A DNA stretch of 64,000 nucleotides from Adiantum capillus-veneris (GCA_014529385.2 CM043945.1:98250612-98314611), one strand, 5' to 3'. Shown: positions 1-12,575, counted from the first letter of the stretch. The notes: generated from the sequence alone by a model not told the origin. Translations and numbers: made by a program.

Positions 1-506
1 CTCAATCCTCACTACGAGCAGGTGAAGTAGCAAAGCGATGAGTGGATAGAGGCGGTGGCTCAACCGCTCTCCGCTGCAGCCTGTCGTGCCGTCTGCGATA
101 GTCTTCTGCTGCGTCTCGTCTGTCGCTTCCTTCTGCAAGCTCTCTTGAGGCTGCGCCTTCTGCACGCCATCAAAATGATCGCGTGGCTCATGATTGCTGA
201 GGACGACGACGACCAGCCTAAGCTTCTCCGCTCCGACTTCAGTGCCACCACCCACCGCGCAGGCCTAGTCATGGCCATCTTGAGTGGCACACAAGATGCA
301 GGCCCCGATGGCTATATTAGGGACCGCTGTCTTTCGAAGAGGTTGGCGGCCCTTGCAGAGTTGTGGCAGGACATGTCCCAAGTAATGAGCCCTAGTCTTC
401 GCTCTCGCTTCACTGGTTGGCTTCGCTTCAGTTACCTGCAACGTTATATTTCTAAGGGGGGCGGCTTTAGAGTAGAAAATCTTGCCACAATTGAGCACAA
501 TGGGAG

Positions 507-922
507 ATGGCAGCAACTGAAGCACAAGAGCAAGTGGAGAAGAAGACGTGAGAGCTGATGCAGCACCTGCAGAAGCACAAGCCAACGTCGAGTCAGGTGG
601 TAGGGTTTGTGACGCTCCTTGTGGGGGCGAGCGTGGTGGTGGTGGTGCTGGCAGTGATGGCCCCGCTGCTCCTGCTGTTAAGCCCAGTGCTAGTGCCCGT
701 AGGCTTCTTGATGGCGCTGTGCACGGCAGGCGCCCTCATAGCCGGAGGGGTAGCCATAGCGGCTGTTTTTGTGGTGTTGTGGGTAGACACCCTGACATTT
801 CTCAGCAGCTGGACAACGCCCGATTTTGCATCCAGGACGTGGCTAATGGGATGGACGGATTTGCCCTTCATCCCTCCTCTCACAGTGACAGCGCTAGCAC
901 CGATGCTGCCCATGGAGCTTAA
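507..922 (+). pseudogene. Oleosin pseudogene (lipid-droplet structural protein)
   Basis: Oleosins coat plant lipid droplets through a long hydrophobic hairpin. From the ATG at 558 the protein reads MQHLQKHKPTSSQVVGF, then a hydrophobic stretch containing PLLLLLSPVLVP. This fits the oleosin proline knot (P-x5-S-P-x3-P) exactly. The same frame extends upstream to an ATG at 507 (MAATEAQEQVEKKT), separated by one TGA at 549-551, so a 17-codon N-terminus has probably been cut off by a nonsense change. At about 780-784 the reading moves by one base: GRHPDISQQLDNAR and the following amphipathic segment, typical of the oleosin C-terminus, lie in the frame that ends at 922. Without the shift the frame runs into an unrelated tail ending at 1073. 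The total of about 135 codons suits a short oleosin. Two independent lesions make this a pseudogene unless they are assembly errors. The family call is firm. Confidence 0.85.
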
Positions 923-1120
923 GACTACCACATTTCTCTTTTCCTATTCCACTAGGCGGCTTGCAATGCTCCTAATCAAGGTCCTGCCCTATAAAGATGT
1001 AAAACAAAATACTATAAGAAATTTTCAATTTTCAAAAAATTTTGAACTATTTTCTCAAAAAAGAGAGAGATAGAGAGACAGACAGAGAAAAACCCTTGCG
1101 CTCTTTGATAGAGTTTAGTT

Positions 1121-1125
<5 letters not shown>

Positions 1126-1171
<46 letters not shown>
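1126..1171. repeat. (GA)n microsatellite
   Basis: An uninterrupted run of GA dinucleotides lies between the oleosin and eS26 pseudogenes, just upstream of the eS26 leader. Confidence 0.95.
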
Positions 1172-1174
<3 letters not shown>

Positions 1175-1201
1175 GTAGAAGCAGTTGCGGCATAAGCAAT
1201 C

Positions 1202-1563
1202 ATGATGGTCAAGCGTCGTAATGGTGGATGTAACAAGGACGGAAGAGGCCACACCAACCCCATCAGGTGCTCTAGCTATGGGTGATGTGTGCCCAAGGAC
1301 AAGGCTATCAAACGATTTCTTCTAAGGACCATTGTTGAACAAGCTGTTGTGCGAGATGTGCAGGATGCGTTTATGATGGGTACGCACTTCCCAAGCTTTA
1401 CGCGAAAATGCAATATTGCGTTTCATGTGCCATTCACTCTCACATTGTCCATGTGAGATCCCGCATAGCAAGAAGTGTTCGGGAGCCACCACAGAGGTTT
1501 AGACGCAATGAGGATATGCAGAACCAAAATCAGAGTACCAGTGTTCCTGTTGTTAGAAACTGA
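1202..1563 (+). pseudogene. RPS26: Ribosomal protein eS26 (RPS26) pseudogene, intronless
   Basis: eS26 is a small-subunit ribosomal protein with paired zinc-binding cysteines. The start reads MMVKRRNGG, as expected for MTVKRRNGG with ACG changed to ATG. RGHTNPIRCSSYG follows, then a TGA at 1283-1285 in place of a Lys/Arg codon. [19 protein letters not shown] and VVRDVQDA continue in frame. About 4 bases are missing near 1370, in the region of the usual ACVYDGY segment. After that the frame one base over carries [19 protein letters not shown] and [18 protein letters not shown], ending at TGA 1561-1563. The second Cys of the first zinc pair is now Tyr. The whole protein is covered without introns, which suggests retroposition, but I see no poly(A) tail or target duplication. 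The identity is firm; retroposed origin is inference. Confidence 0.9.
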
Positions 1564-1753
1564 AGAGGTGTCTAATTAGTGCATAAGCCAGGAGAGGAAG
1601 AAGGCTCATGAATATTGACTTCTATCGTAGAACTCTTAGAAGATGCATGCTACGAGCATTGCCATTGTGGTTGAAGCCATCATTTGGATCGACGTTGAGG
1701 GACTTTTGAGTCTTTTGGAGAGGCTTGTATTTGATGTTTTGGACATGTCTTTT

Positions 1754-1840
<87 letters not shown>

Positions 1841-2215
1841 TAACTTGCTTCTGAGACTCAGAGAGTGCATGACAGAGAGAAGCCCTGCCGAGTGAGCAAG
1901 AGACAGGACACTGAAAATTCATTAAGCTCGGCCACTGAGAGTGATTGACCAGTGCTTGAAAAAAACTTTTTTCCAAAAACTTGTCAAACCTACATGTTAG
2001 AAACAATAGAGGTAAACTGACTAAATCTGAAGGTTTTTACATAATTTACATTAATTTTTTTCAAATTTTGGAGGTTTTCTCACCTTTAACTATAAAACTT
2101 TAGAGGTAAATCTCAAAATTTGTAGGTGGGGTTACACTAGACCTAGGTTTCTGTTACACTAAACCTATGTTTTTTCTGAGCACTATGAGTGACTTATAGA
2201 GGCGGCACTGAATCT
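1564..2215. other. Non-coding, includes the 3' flank of the eS26 copy
   Basis: Nothing recognisable as coding. The stretch after the eS26 stop may be retroposed 3' UTR. The long ORFs here come from translating the GA tract at 1761-1838. Confidence 0.6.
1761..1838. repeat. (GA)n microsatellite
   Basis: A pure AG/GA run of about 78 bases, preceded by a short CACACAC stretch. Confidence 0.95.
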
Positions 2216-2229
2216 GAGAGAGAGAGAGA

Positions 2230-2279
<50 letters not shown>
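2216..2279. repeat. (GA)n microsatellite
   Basis: A GA run of about 64 bases with one interruption (GGG) near its left end. Confidence 0.95.
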
Positions 2280-2280
<1 letters not shown>

Positions 2281-2486
2281 ATTGGCTAGATTGGTTGAGA
2301 GCATGAATACCCCTTCCATGCAGCGCTCGTTGCCTAGTGGCGGAATCAGACCCAGTTTTGTCGAACACTAGAAGAAGGTGGAGGTAGGGATTGCTGAAAT
2401 ATCAATTTTTGACGCACGACTAGAAAGACTGGTTTTTGAGAAAAGATTCCTCGGTTGTGATCCCACAACTGTGGAAGAAGAACCTC

Positions 2487-2488
<2 letters not shown>

Positions 2489-2575
<87 letters not shown>
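2489..2575. repeat. Compound (CT)n(CA)n microsatellite
   Basis: About 22 bases of CT pass directly into about 65 bases of CA. No gene is visible from here to 3003. Confidence 0.95.
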
Positions 2576-2576
<1 letters not shown>

Positions 2577-3538
2577 CCAAACTCTTCACCTTTGTTCTCG
2601 CCGAAAGATAGGGTCGAGGTGATTGCAAGGGCATTGCATAAGAGGTGATTGCCAAGGTGTTTCATGCAAGTGATGATTATCGTTCATGTCGACAGTACCT
2701 TATGATCTTCATCACCTCTCCCACCCTTCACCACAAAGTCCTTGTGATTGGGGCCTCCTCTTTTGCAACTCACCATGAAAACTCTAAAAGAGTCCGTAGT
2801 CCATCAAAAATATTCTTTTCATGATACATGTGATGTGAAGGATATTTTTCTTTTTCTCTTTGTTTCTCAAGTGTCATGATTATAGGCTGAAAGATCTTTT
2901 TTGTGAGCCCTCTGCGAGCTGGACAAAATGGATTCACTCACCCAAAAACATTTATCTCCAATTTCAATAAGGTACAATCTAGCACCAAAGATTGCACATA
3001 CACATTGTTCATATTGGCTCCAACCTACCCATACGATCTACCAAATCTACTTCTTGTTTAACTTCCCTACAAGCACTTGCCATAATATTATGTATTGAGA
3101 AACCCTCCTTCCCCCTCCACAACATTATACGCGCGCACACACACACAAAATTTTACTTGTCCAAGCATCTACCATGTCTTGAATATTGATGGCCACAAGC
3201 CATGATTCAAAGGAGGGAGCATAACCTTGGATAATCAAGGAGTTAATATAAGGGTGGATGATTAAAGACTCCATAAGGAACGCTCTAGACATTTAGAGAC
3301 AATGATAGAGAGATTGTTATATGTAATTTGATGCTAAATGTTTCTATTATGATTTAAGTTCTATGTATTTTGTAGGGTTTTTCTCTTTTTTATTGCTCGA
3401 AAAGGTTTTCTTGGAGTTTGAAATTCCTCATCCTACAACCAACCATGGCTAGGCACAATGGGCGACAATGTGGCAGCAAGATTTTTCTTAAAATTTGACA
3501 GTAGCATCTATGCACTTTCTTTCTCTTTTGTGATACAA

Positions 3539-3991
3539 CATTATGAAATAACTAATGCATTCAATTTGCATCCATTAACTCTAATGGGATAGCAGGTGAA
3601 GATAAAGGCTACTGAACTTGCTAGTGGTGAACAAATCTTCCTTCTCAATCATGGCAATGTCAATTCTGGAAGGTTCGCATTGCTACTGAAAGCACACAAG
3701 GCATTGAAATGAAGGACACACTAGTAATAGTCAAATGGTCCCTTTAGAGTGGTTGGTATACTACATGCAATGCCTTCTTCACAAAGCAACCTACAAATGG
3801 CACTCAAGCAAGCAAAGGATATCATTCAAGTTCAAGAGCTACCTATGCATCATGATGGACATGTCGCATCTGAGTTACCAACTTTTGATCTATTTGTGCA
3901 CGAACTTATGGAAATTGCAACATGTGAATTTACCATGGAGAATAACTTTGCACAAATAGAATTTTGGAATATGCTCAGCAAGATGGTTTAG
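3539..3991 (+). other. Unrecognised coding-like segment of repeat copy A
   Basis: Plus-strand reading gives stretches such as KIKATELASGEQIFLLNHG and, one frame over, NLQMALKQAKDIIQVQEL, broken by stops. The same segment is at 13332-13793 in copy B. It could be a captured gene fragment. I do not recognise the family. Confidence 0.3.
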
Positions 3992-4899
3992 AAGCAAGGA
4001 TATGACTATGTATCAATGTGTGTGTGAACACATTAAAGGAAGAGTATGGCTCTTTTGTTTGAGACTATTTGAGATGCAACATGGTTACTTTGCTACACTA
4101 TATATACTTTGTAGAGTAACTATTGAGATCTTGATCTAATCTTTTTCATTGTTTATGCTCGCTCGGTTTCTTGTTCGCTTCGAAGTACTCGCTCGAGGAT
4201 TGGAATTCCTCAGAGAGGTGAAAGTGTTGATATTTATCTTCAAAATTTCTCTCTCAGCCTGGACCATCACAGAACCGTGAGTGATGTTGAAATCTGAAGC
4301 CATTTCACACCTTTTTTTACCATTTTTTGACTTTTCTAGGCCCGGTTTTAGCCAATTATGACCCCCGACTGGCATTTTTCGCGGGAAAAACCCCAAACGG
4401 ACGGACTCCAAAATTCACCAAATTTTGTACGCTTGGTACTTAATACCCAAATCACTTTTCCACATCCCCACATTTTATTTTTGACCACTTAAAGGGCGGT
4501 GCACGCATCACCGCAGATCAGGCATCGTATATAGATAGTTACTGCATGTCCCAAACTTCTTGAGCGGGATGAGAGTACCCACACTTTTTTCTTGCATTAT
4601 TTACATTCTAGAAAGCTCAAACACATTATCTAGAGCCAAAATAAGCCACCTAGAACCATATCCAAGGCCCCGATACCCTATCCGGGCATGTACATGTGCT
4701 CGACTGTTGGCATCCGAACCTGACTATTCAGAATGTGTACACTTTGCATCTTTTTTAGAACTTGAAACCACTTTGCAAAGCTCCCAAATTCATGTATTTT
4801 CATCCTTTTTGTACATATGACAATGCATATAAATGCTACGTTGTACACGCCAAAAGCGGTCTATCATCATTTCCCACCCTCTAGGTAGAGCATTTATGC

Positions 4900-7800
4900 T
4901 CAACCAAGAGAGTATTTGCATCTAGAACCACATCCCTCGCAAAATATTTCTTTGATCGTTACCCATTTATTCTGTAGCGCAAACGTTCACCAGAGAGTTT
5001 TTCCAACTCATATGTGCCATTAGGAAATACATGCCTCACTCTGTATGGACCCAACCATTTGTCCCACAACTTCTTTTGAAAAGTAAAATCCAAGCGAGAA
5101 TCATACTTCATTACTAGATCTCCCTCTTTGATCTCTTTCTCTGGTAGCCTCTTATTCATTTTCTCCATCCTTGTCTTTGCTTGTTGAAGATAATAATCAC
5201 TGGCTTTCTCTCTATTCACTCGCAACAACTCTAGAGAAAGAATTCGTTCTTGCATCTTGTCATTATGCTCACCTTGCATTCTGCACAACAACTTCAAGGC
5301 ATCCAACTGCACTTGTATGGGCATAAGATCTTCTTTTCCATTAACAAGATCATATGGTGTAAACTATGTTGACACTCTATACGCAGTTCTATAAGCCCAC
5401 AAACACTTTTCCAAGTCCAAGTCCCACTCTTTAGGATGCTCTCTAACATACTTTGATAGCATCTTCACAATTTGACCATTGCAGTTCTCAACCAGTCCAT
5501 TGCATTGTGGGTAGTAAGGAGAAGAATTCCTATGCTGAATTTTCAATCTCTCCATGAGAGCAGCAACAAGTTTTCCCCTAAACCCTCGTCCACAATAAAA
5601 AATGATAACCATAGGAGCTCCAAACCTGCAACACACCTGTTCATAGAAAAAAGAGGCCACTCTTCCTGCTGTTACTTCTTTTACTGCTCTTGCATCCACC
5701 CATTTTGTCAAATAGTCCACAGCCACAAGGATATACCTTTTTCCATTGTTGGTCCTTGTCATGGGACCTACAACATCTACTCCCCATTTTGCAAATGCAT
5801 CAAAAGACATTATAGCTTTTTGAGGCTGAGCCAAAAGCTTTTGATTTGCAAACACCTGGCATCCATGGCATGACTTGCACCAAAAATAAGCAACTTTTAT
5901 CATAGAGGGCCAATAGTAACTTGCTCTCCAAACACAAAAGACAACCTGATCCTTGCCTTGATGGCCTGTTTCATTATGGTAGTGCTCCAAAATCAAGCCT
6001 ATCTCTTCTTTGTATGGCACTTTTCTGAAAATTCTATCCTTGCCATAAACCATGAGATCCTCACCTACCAATGTGTAGTTTCTTGCTTTTGCAACTATTC
6101 TCTTACGCCGAACCTTTGACATGCCCTCTAGACATTGCCCTTTACCAAGAAATACTTCTACATCTTGCAATGATTCCCTTCCTACATACAAGGCGTCCTT
6201 GACCTTTAGAGGAGCTACCAAGGCATCCAACTTGTCCCTAGGCAACTCATTAGCTTCTTCATTCTGCTCACGAGGAACATGCTTAAATTGTATCTTCTCA
6301 AAATCTTGCAAAAGCTTCTTGATGCCATAAAACCACTTCTTCAAATTGTCTTCTTAACATTCCACAAACCAAGCAACTGATTCATGACTAGCAATGCATT
6401 CCATTTTGCAATGACCCTCTTCAATCCAAACTCAACACACTGCTTCAACCCAAAGAAAAGTGTGAGATACTCGGCCCCATTGTTACTTTCAGCGTCATCA
6501 AGATCATAAGCTCTAGAAAAGATAACATCGCCTTTTGGGTTCTTAATGACTACCCCACCACTTGCCTTTTGAAGAACTTTCCTGTATGAACCATCAAACA
6601 TCATTGTATACACATTTGTTATATCTACTTCCTCTTCATGATCATCCTTGTCAACCCTTGAGTACGATGGAAGCTCCCCCCCTTTATGTACCACTATGCC
6701 TGCCAAGTGAGCTTTAACAGAATGATCCACTTTAAACTCAAGCTCATACTCTTGAAGCTCCAAAGTCCACATTAAGATGCGCTAGCTAGGCTTCAAATGT
6801 TGTACTACATCAGGAAAAGATTTTATGTGGTGAGCACATAGAACTTTTGGGGCAACAGACAGGTTTTGAACCTTCAACAAGCAAGAACCAAGGCAAAAAC
6901 CCATCGTTCCATTTTCGTGTAGGAGAACTCACTTACATTCTTCATCTTGCTCTCAAAATAGATTGGCTTGAAGTTCCTTCCTTGCTTTTGTAAGAGAACC
7001 GACCCAAAAGATACTGACCCCACACTGATAGATACATAGAAAATCAATTGCTAGTCGGGAGGACTCATTGATGGTAAAGCACACAATACCTCCTTGATAC
7101 CATGAAAAGCCTGTTGCATGTCTTCATTCCACTCAAACCCTTGGACTCTTTGACTCAATTTTTGGAGAGGATACACATACTGACATAGCATCCAAAAAAA
7201 ACGTGACAAGTACCTGAGCTTATGCACAAATGATGTCAAATCCTTTGTGTTGCTGGATGGATCCATAAGCAATAAAGCCTTAAATTTCTATGGGTCAGCT
7301 TCTATTCCATTTTGGGAAACCACATGTCCTAGCAAATGGACTATGGGATGAGCAAACTTACACTTCTTTGGGTTGAGTTTCCCACCCTCTTGTTGAAGCC
7401 TTTCAAAACTCAACCTCAACTTCTCCAAATGTGTGACCCTTGAGATATATTACTTAATGTCATCCAAGAAAACACGAAGGAACTTACCCAAGTAGGGACC
7501 AAACACTCTGTTCATCCATCCTTGGAAGGTAGTATATGCATTAACCAACCCAAAAGGCATTCTTTTGTAGGCAAAACAACCCCAAGGAGTAATGAAGGTC
7601 GTCTTCAATCGATCTTCAATCGCTATCAAGATATGAAAGTAGCCAAGAAAATCCATCCATGATTGAGTAACGTTCATGACCTGCAACCTGATTGAGGATT
7701 TCATCTAGGATTTCTTTTTGTGGCAGCATTCAAAGGTTTGAAATCGGCACATATCCTAAATCTTCAGTTCTTCTTGGGCACAATAACAATTGGAGAGGCC

Positions 7801-8604
7801 CATTTGGACTCCTCCACTCGAAAGATGAAATTTACTTCCAAAAGCTTTGTCACCTCTTCATGAAGTGCCTTCTCATGAATGACTCCCAACCTCCTAAGCT
7901 TTTGAACCTTTGGCTTGGAACCTTCTTTTAGATTGATTCTATGCTCGACTCCTTTAACTCATTTCAACTCTACATACTCAGTGGAGAATAGCTTTGGAAA
8001 TTCCTTGAACATGTCTTCATACTCCTTTTTTTCTTTCTCTGTCCAGTCCTCTCCTAGCATGCTCCTTGCGTTTAGTTTGGAAGGCTCTACAACTGCTTTT
8101 GGACTATCCTTCTCCTCCTTGATCTTCACATCATGCACCAATGCTTCCTTTTCAACACTTATCCCAAAACGATTAGGACATAATTGCATCAAGCCTTCCT
8201 CTACACTTTCTTCTGATGATGTAGATGCAGCATCACTATCGTATGACGCAGTTTCTGTTGAATCCGTATCTTGCATCTCCACTAGGGGCTGTGTATGGCT
8301 CTCGTGTGTCTTCATGTTGTAGTCTTCCTTTCTCTTTGTCGGGGATGGTGATCAAGCCCGTGCGCCAATCCTTCTTAGCACCAAGGGTTATAAGCCATGG
8401 CCTCCCTAAAATGATCGGATAAGCATTCTCACCCGCTTGCATCACGTAGCAGTCAGCCAAGCACTCAATCCCTAATACTTTTATCTTCACATCCTCAGCT
8501 ATTCCAAGACACCTTGCCTTTTTGTGGTTGGCCATCCTCATAGGGATCGAAGCATTCACTGACATCTTGATCCCATGTTTTTTTCCAAGTTTTTTGACAA
8601 ACAC
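4900..8604 (-). pseudogene. Ty3-type retrotransposon pol, copy A (broken)
   Basis: Read on the minus strand from 8604 downward. The C-terminal part of a retropepsin-like protease is seen at 8604-8236 (motif ILGRPWL). An acidic linker leads into RT at about 8315-7959. An RT core follows at 7704-7450 with MPFGLVNA and the catalytic FLDDI. The RT thumb and first RNase H lie at 7272 to about 6780. A second RNase H is at 6772-6341 (FDGS kept; NNEAEY changed to NNGAEY; KGDALLV changed to KWNALLV), ending in a frameshift. The integrase runs 6344-5364, with HHCC zinc finger residues and WGVDVVGP and VEN kept, but the usual Ser-Asp before RG is Phe-Tyr. Its C-terminal domain with a GPY motif (WLGPYRVRH) is at 5324-4959. 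Two RNase H domains fit the Tat lineage. No gag is present. Several stops and frameshifts make it inactive. Confidence 0.88.
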
Positions 8605-9656
8605 TAGATGTACACATTATTATGAGTAGGCCACTTAACAAGTTTCATGAGGGTTGGACCACTTGAAAGGACCATATTATCTTGCCCAAAAAAATGCTTA
8701 TTATCTTTTGAATCAAAATGAATATTTTCTTCAAAGTTTCTTGACCCACACTAATTGTACACACTATGAATAGGTAACTCGTCGACAAGTTTCATGATAT
8801 TTGGATTACCTGAAAAAGTCACTCTTATTATCGTGCCAGAAAACAAAGATTTTTTTCAATGTTTCTTGACCAACACTAGTTGTACACACTATGCATTTGT
8901 CATAATGAATGTTTCGCAAGGTTTGAAGAAATTTTCAAGTTTCTATCTCCCTTTTTGTAACTATTGTTAGATTTTAGAGTAATATGGTACAATCGGCATT
9001 AAATAGCTCCAAATGACATCAATTTGAAACATAAGCTCGATACACAATGGTTTCACACGTCGTATGCTCAACTGATGAAAGTTTTATAATTTTGAACACC
9101 AAAACAATAATTGTGATTATTATCTTAGTGCCCAGATTTGTAAGATTTTCAACTTTAGATAGTTTCCACAACTACTACAAGGTATTTTAAAGTCTATCAA
9201 CAAGTTTCAACAATTTTGGATTAGTTTTTGTGTACTTATTTTCACTTACAATCTTATCAACGATGGAAGTAGATCTAGCATCAATTTCCAAATCAACTGA
9301 GATCAAAACTTGTTGAGCCTTCACAAAACTTCTTATACTTCACCATGGCAACATAACCCTCAAATGACCTAAAGCTAAAGTTTTTCCAGGTGTTTTATTA
9401 ATTAAGTGCTCCTTAACTGTTAACTTTCAAAATATGACATAGTACAATTACTCATCAACCACTCAAAGACAACCTAATCTATGCCTAAAAGGTCCTCGGC
9501 AAGTACTACTACTCCCAAGATACCTCTACATAGTTGAAGACAACACTCCTCAACCATGCGGTTTCTAAAAGATGGTGTGTTTCTCGAGGTAAACCTAGAG
9601 GAAGTAATGGACAAAGATATCCATGCATGATGTTTTCTCTAGTTTAGGTCACCTCA
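8605..9656. other. Retroelement leader region of copy A, non-coding
   Basis: AT-rich and without coding signal. It lies between the primer binding site and the protease fragment. The sequence (for example CACTAG.TGTACACA.TAT and the segment around 9660) recurs in copy B and in every full unit of the 28.5-46.3 kb array, so it marks one retroelement family. Confidence 0.7.
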
Positions 9657-9674
9657 TCCCCAGCAATGGTGCCA
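9657..9674 (-). promoter_or_regulatory. Primer binding site, tRNA-Asp-like (copy A)
   Basis: The minus strand reads TGGCACCATTGCTGGGGA. It resembles the complement of the 3' end of plant tRNA-Asp, with transitions at a few positions. The LTR-like end (plus-strand TGTGAGTT from 9677) sits two bases away, as expected for LTR-CA followed by the primer site. This also fixes the element's direction as minus. Confidence 0.7.
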
Positions 9675-10339
9675 AATGTGAGTTCTGGGGTTTCCAAGCC
9701 TCACTCTATCTTATTGTAGAGATAGAAATAACCACATACATACATGTCATACCGTTGTCATGCAGCTTACCTAATTAATGATTAGTATTCAAAGCTTGCT
9801 AACAAGCTAGTTTTATGATTAATGTATGCCAGATGCAGATTTAAAGGGCGAACATATTCCTTAATGATGCTAAAAAAGAGTATGCTTGAAGTGATCACAA
9901 ATGGGTGTTTATGATCTAGAACTAAAGTGCTTGAAGTGCTCTACCGGCCTATCTTTAGGGCTTGTTGATTGGAGCTACGCTGAAGAAGTTAAGGCAGTTT
10001 GAAGCTTGAGTCAATTGCAGATCTATACCAGATTGGGCAAGTGCAACTGAGGGGTCAGAAATGAAGTGAATGCACGGACTTGAAGTGGTCACTTTGTGGG
10101 GAATGTTGGTCTTTTCAGATCAGCAACAATTAGAGATCTGGTTGCCAAGTTATTACTAGTTTAAGTTTCCCTTGGGGCCAATTTTGTGCCAGGTTGGTCG
10201 CTCCGATCAGTATGCCATTTGGGAATATTACAACCTGGAAAGGGTTTGTATGGAGACTATATGATGAGTGAAGGATAAATGGATTTATAGATTTCCAAAA
10301 TCGGAGTCCGGAGCTGAAAGAAGTTAATGCTTGAACTCG

Positions 10340-10620
10340 GCGATAATGAATGTCATCTTCTGCAGTACATCAAAAGCAAGAGATGCCCAATATGGTTGTT
10401 GCAAAGAAGCTCAGGTTAGTTTTAACTAAATCCAGAGGGAATGCCTTATAGCAAATTAAATCACTTATACTTGCATCTTGAGGGCATGTGGCACTATTCA
10501 AGATCTTGTTATGGGCATCAAAACTCACAATGATATTGTTAGTGAAGGACTGTTGCAGGAGGATAATGTGCTTAACAATGCTTTGGTCAATGCGCATACC
10601 AAATGTGGTGCATTATGGAG
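10340..10620 (+). pseudogene. PPR gene fragment captured in copy A
   Basis: Pentatricopeptide repeat proteins bind organellar RNA. The segment reads ITYTCILRACGTIQDL followed by VLNNALVNAHTKCGAL. These match the plant PPR consensus (TYTCILKACG, then LGNALVDMYAKCGAL) closely. A TAA at 10457-10459 replaces a likely Lys codon just upstream. Only about two repeats are present, so it is a fragment. The same fragment is in copy B, where an insertion splits it. Confidence 0.75.
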
Positions 10621-10813
10621 CATACGGGCCGAATGGCCGCCCAAGGTTTTTTTATTTAAGCAAGTGGCCTCCCACTTTGGAACCAATGGCCACCCAATAG
10701 GAAAAATGAGGGCATTAAGTGGGAAAGAGAAAGAAAATGAAGGGAGGAGGAGTCTATCTATGGGGGGGCACATGCAAAAGAGGGGAGCAAGGAGTCGGAG
10801 AAGAGGAAGAAGC

Positions 10814-10960
<147 letters not shown>

Positions 10961-11079
10961 GAACATAAGCAAGGAAGAAGCCATTCTCTCTCTCGCTCTC
11001 GGACACAAGAAAGGAAGAAGGTCTCAGATCTAAGCAAGGAAGGGAAGCCACTCTTTCTCTCGCTTTTGGATCACATCAA

Positions 11080-11589
11080 GACTCGGTAAGGGGAGTTTTT
11101 GAAGGAGTCAAGCTTAGTAAGCAACAAAAGAAGGAAGTGGAGGACGGTAATCGAAGATGTAAAGTGAACGTCGATCGATTCTGGAACTCTGACACAAAAT
11201 AATTTTTGTTCATCGGCAACAACAGCTTAGGTTTAGTTAATTTTTTCGATGAGTGACGAACCCATTAATGGCCCAAAAAAAATTGTAAGGGGAGTTTAAA
11301 CACCTAAACCATCATTTGAATTAAGTAATAGGTGTCGTTAATGGCATTGCTTCAATAATTGTGCATAAGTTTCGTTAGTGTTATCAATTTTCAAGTAGGT
11401 TTTGTGCGTCGTTAGCATTACCAGGTAAGTAATACTACCTTATTGTGCTCGCGAAAATTCTTGGCTCTCAATTTTCCCACAGCCAGCATCCTGCACTGAC
11501 CTGGCTCACGTTCCGAACCCATATCCCCCGACAACCTGTTGATTTGATGTGAAACCGAGCCAGGGTGAAAAAATAGTTGAAGAGTATGT
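11080..11589. other. Unique spacer after copy A
   Basis: No gene recognised. The sequence departs from copy B at 11080. It leads into the gag remnant and may be the 5' part of that element. Confidence 0.5.
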
Positions 11590-12575
11590 GTACACCGCAA
11601 GAGGCAACCATGCAGCAAATGATGCAGCAGTTTGTAGCGTACATGCAGCCGGAACAAGCTGCCGAATAGCAAGATAATCTGCAAGAGCAGATTCATAAAG
11701 CTCGGCAAACTGTTACAGATAAGTTGCAGTAGTTTGAAGGCCGAAATATTTTGAAATTTTGATGTTTTTCTGAGCAGTGTATGGAAGATAATGGAATTGA
11801 AGACGAGAACTCAGTGGAAGGGTTTCATCTGATTTCAGTGCCGAAACTTAGGGTTCGTATTAAAGAAATTCAGGCGGCTCAAGGACCAAATTGACAAGAC
11901 TTCAAGAAGGTGTTGCAAGAGGAATATTTGCTCGATGATTCTCAGAGGGTGACCAAACAGTTTTTTATGAACCGGGTGTAGAAGAAGAGTAGAAAATTAT
12001 CTACACAAGAGTTGTTACAAGAATTTGAGAAGAAGTTTGATCAGTTGTCATCAACAGAACAACGTTTCTTGAAGGATTAGAAGGTGGAATTGTTTATTCA
12101 AGCTGCTAATCGACGACTTCAAAAGAATTTGGTGCAATTATTGGAGGACCTGGTAGGAGAACTGGGATTGACATCTGTTCGAAAATAGTCACTGAAGCGG
12201 TGAATATAATTGTGAAATGATAGAAGCGAGTTGGCAAGCAGATCTTGGTTGAGGTAATAGATGACATTGAAGATGAGATTAAAGAGAAATCACCCTCGAC
12301 AGTACCCAAGGTTGAGGGGCCTGTTCTTGACGATCTGGTAAAAGGTATTCAAGAGATAAATTTAAATTTCAAAACTGTTTAATTTGTGTAAAGACGTCTA
12401 CTTCCAAACGTAAGCAGTAGCAACCACCATGTAAAAATTGGGATAATCGATGTATGTGGTGCGATAGTGAAAACCATAGGTATGTGAAAGAGTGTGATGA
12501 GTTTGATGAAGCTTACAAGAAGAATGTGATTTTCTGGAGAGACAAAGATTCATTCATCTCAGGGGAACAGGACAG
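11590..12575 (+). pseudogene. Retrotransposon gag remnant with zinc knuckle
   Basis: Plus-strand reading gives gag-like helical segments (MQQMMQQFVAYMQPEQAAE; DFKKVLQEEYLLDD; ELLQEFEKKFDQLSSTEQR) broken by many stops. Near 12430-12500 it carries CMWCDSENHRYVKEC, a near-canonical retroviral-type zinc knuckle with one extra residue before the last Cys. Its direction is opposite to the pol in copies A and B, so it belongs to another element. No pol follows, because copy B begins at 12812. Confidence 0.6.

Noticed and set aside
55-558. A 167-codon plus-strand ORF before the oleosin pseudogene
   Set aside because: No recognisable motif, odd composition, and its end overlaps the oleosin N-terminus in another frame. 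Probably chance in GC-rich DNA.
1622-2665. ORFs made of Arg-Glu, Ser-Leu, Cys-Val or Thr-His repeats
   Set aside because: They are translations of dinucleotide microsatellites.
4560-4820. An 86-codon ORF kept in both repeat copies (also 14417-14677)
   Set aside because: Both copies are too similar for an open frame to mean much, and no family is recognised.
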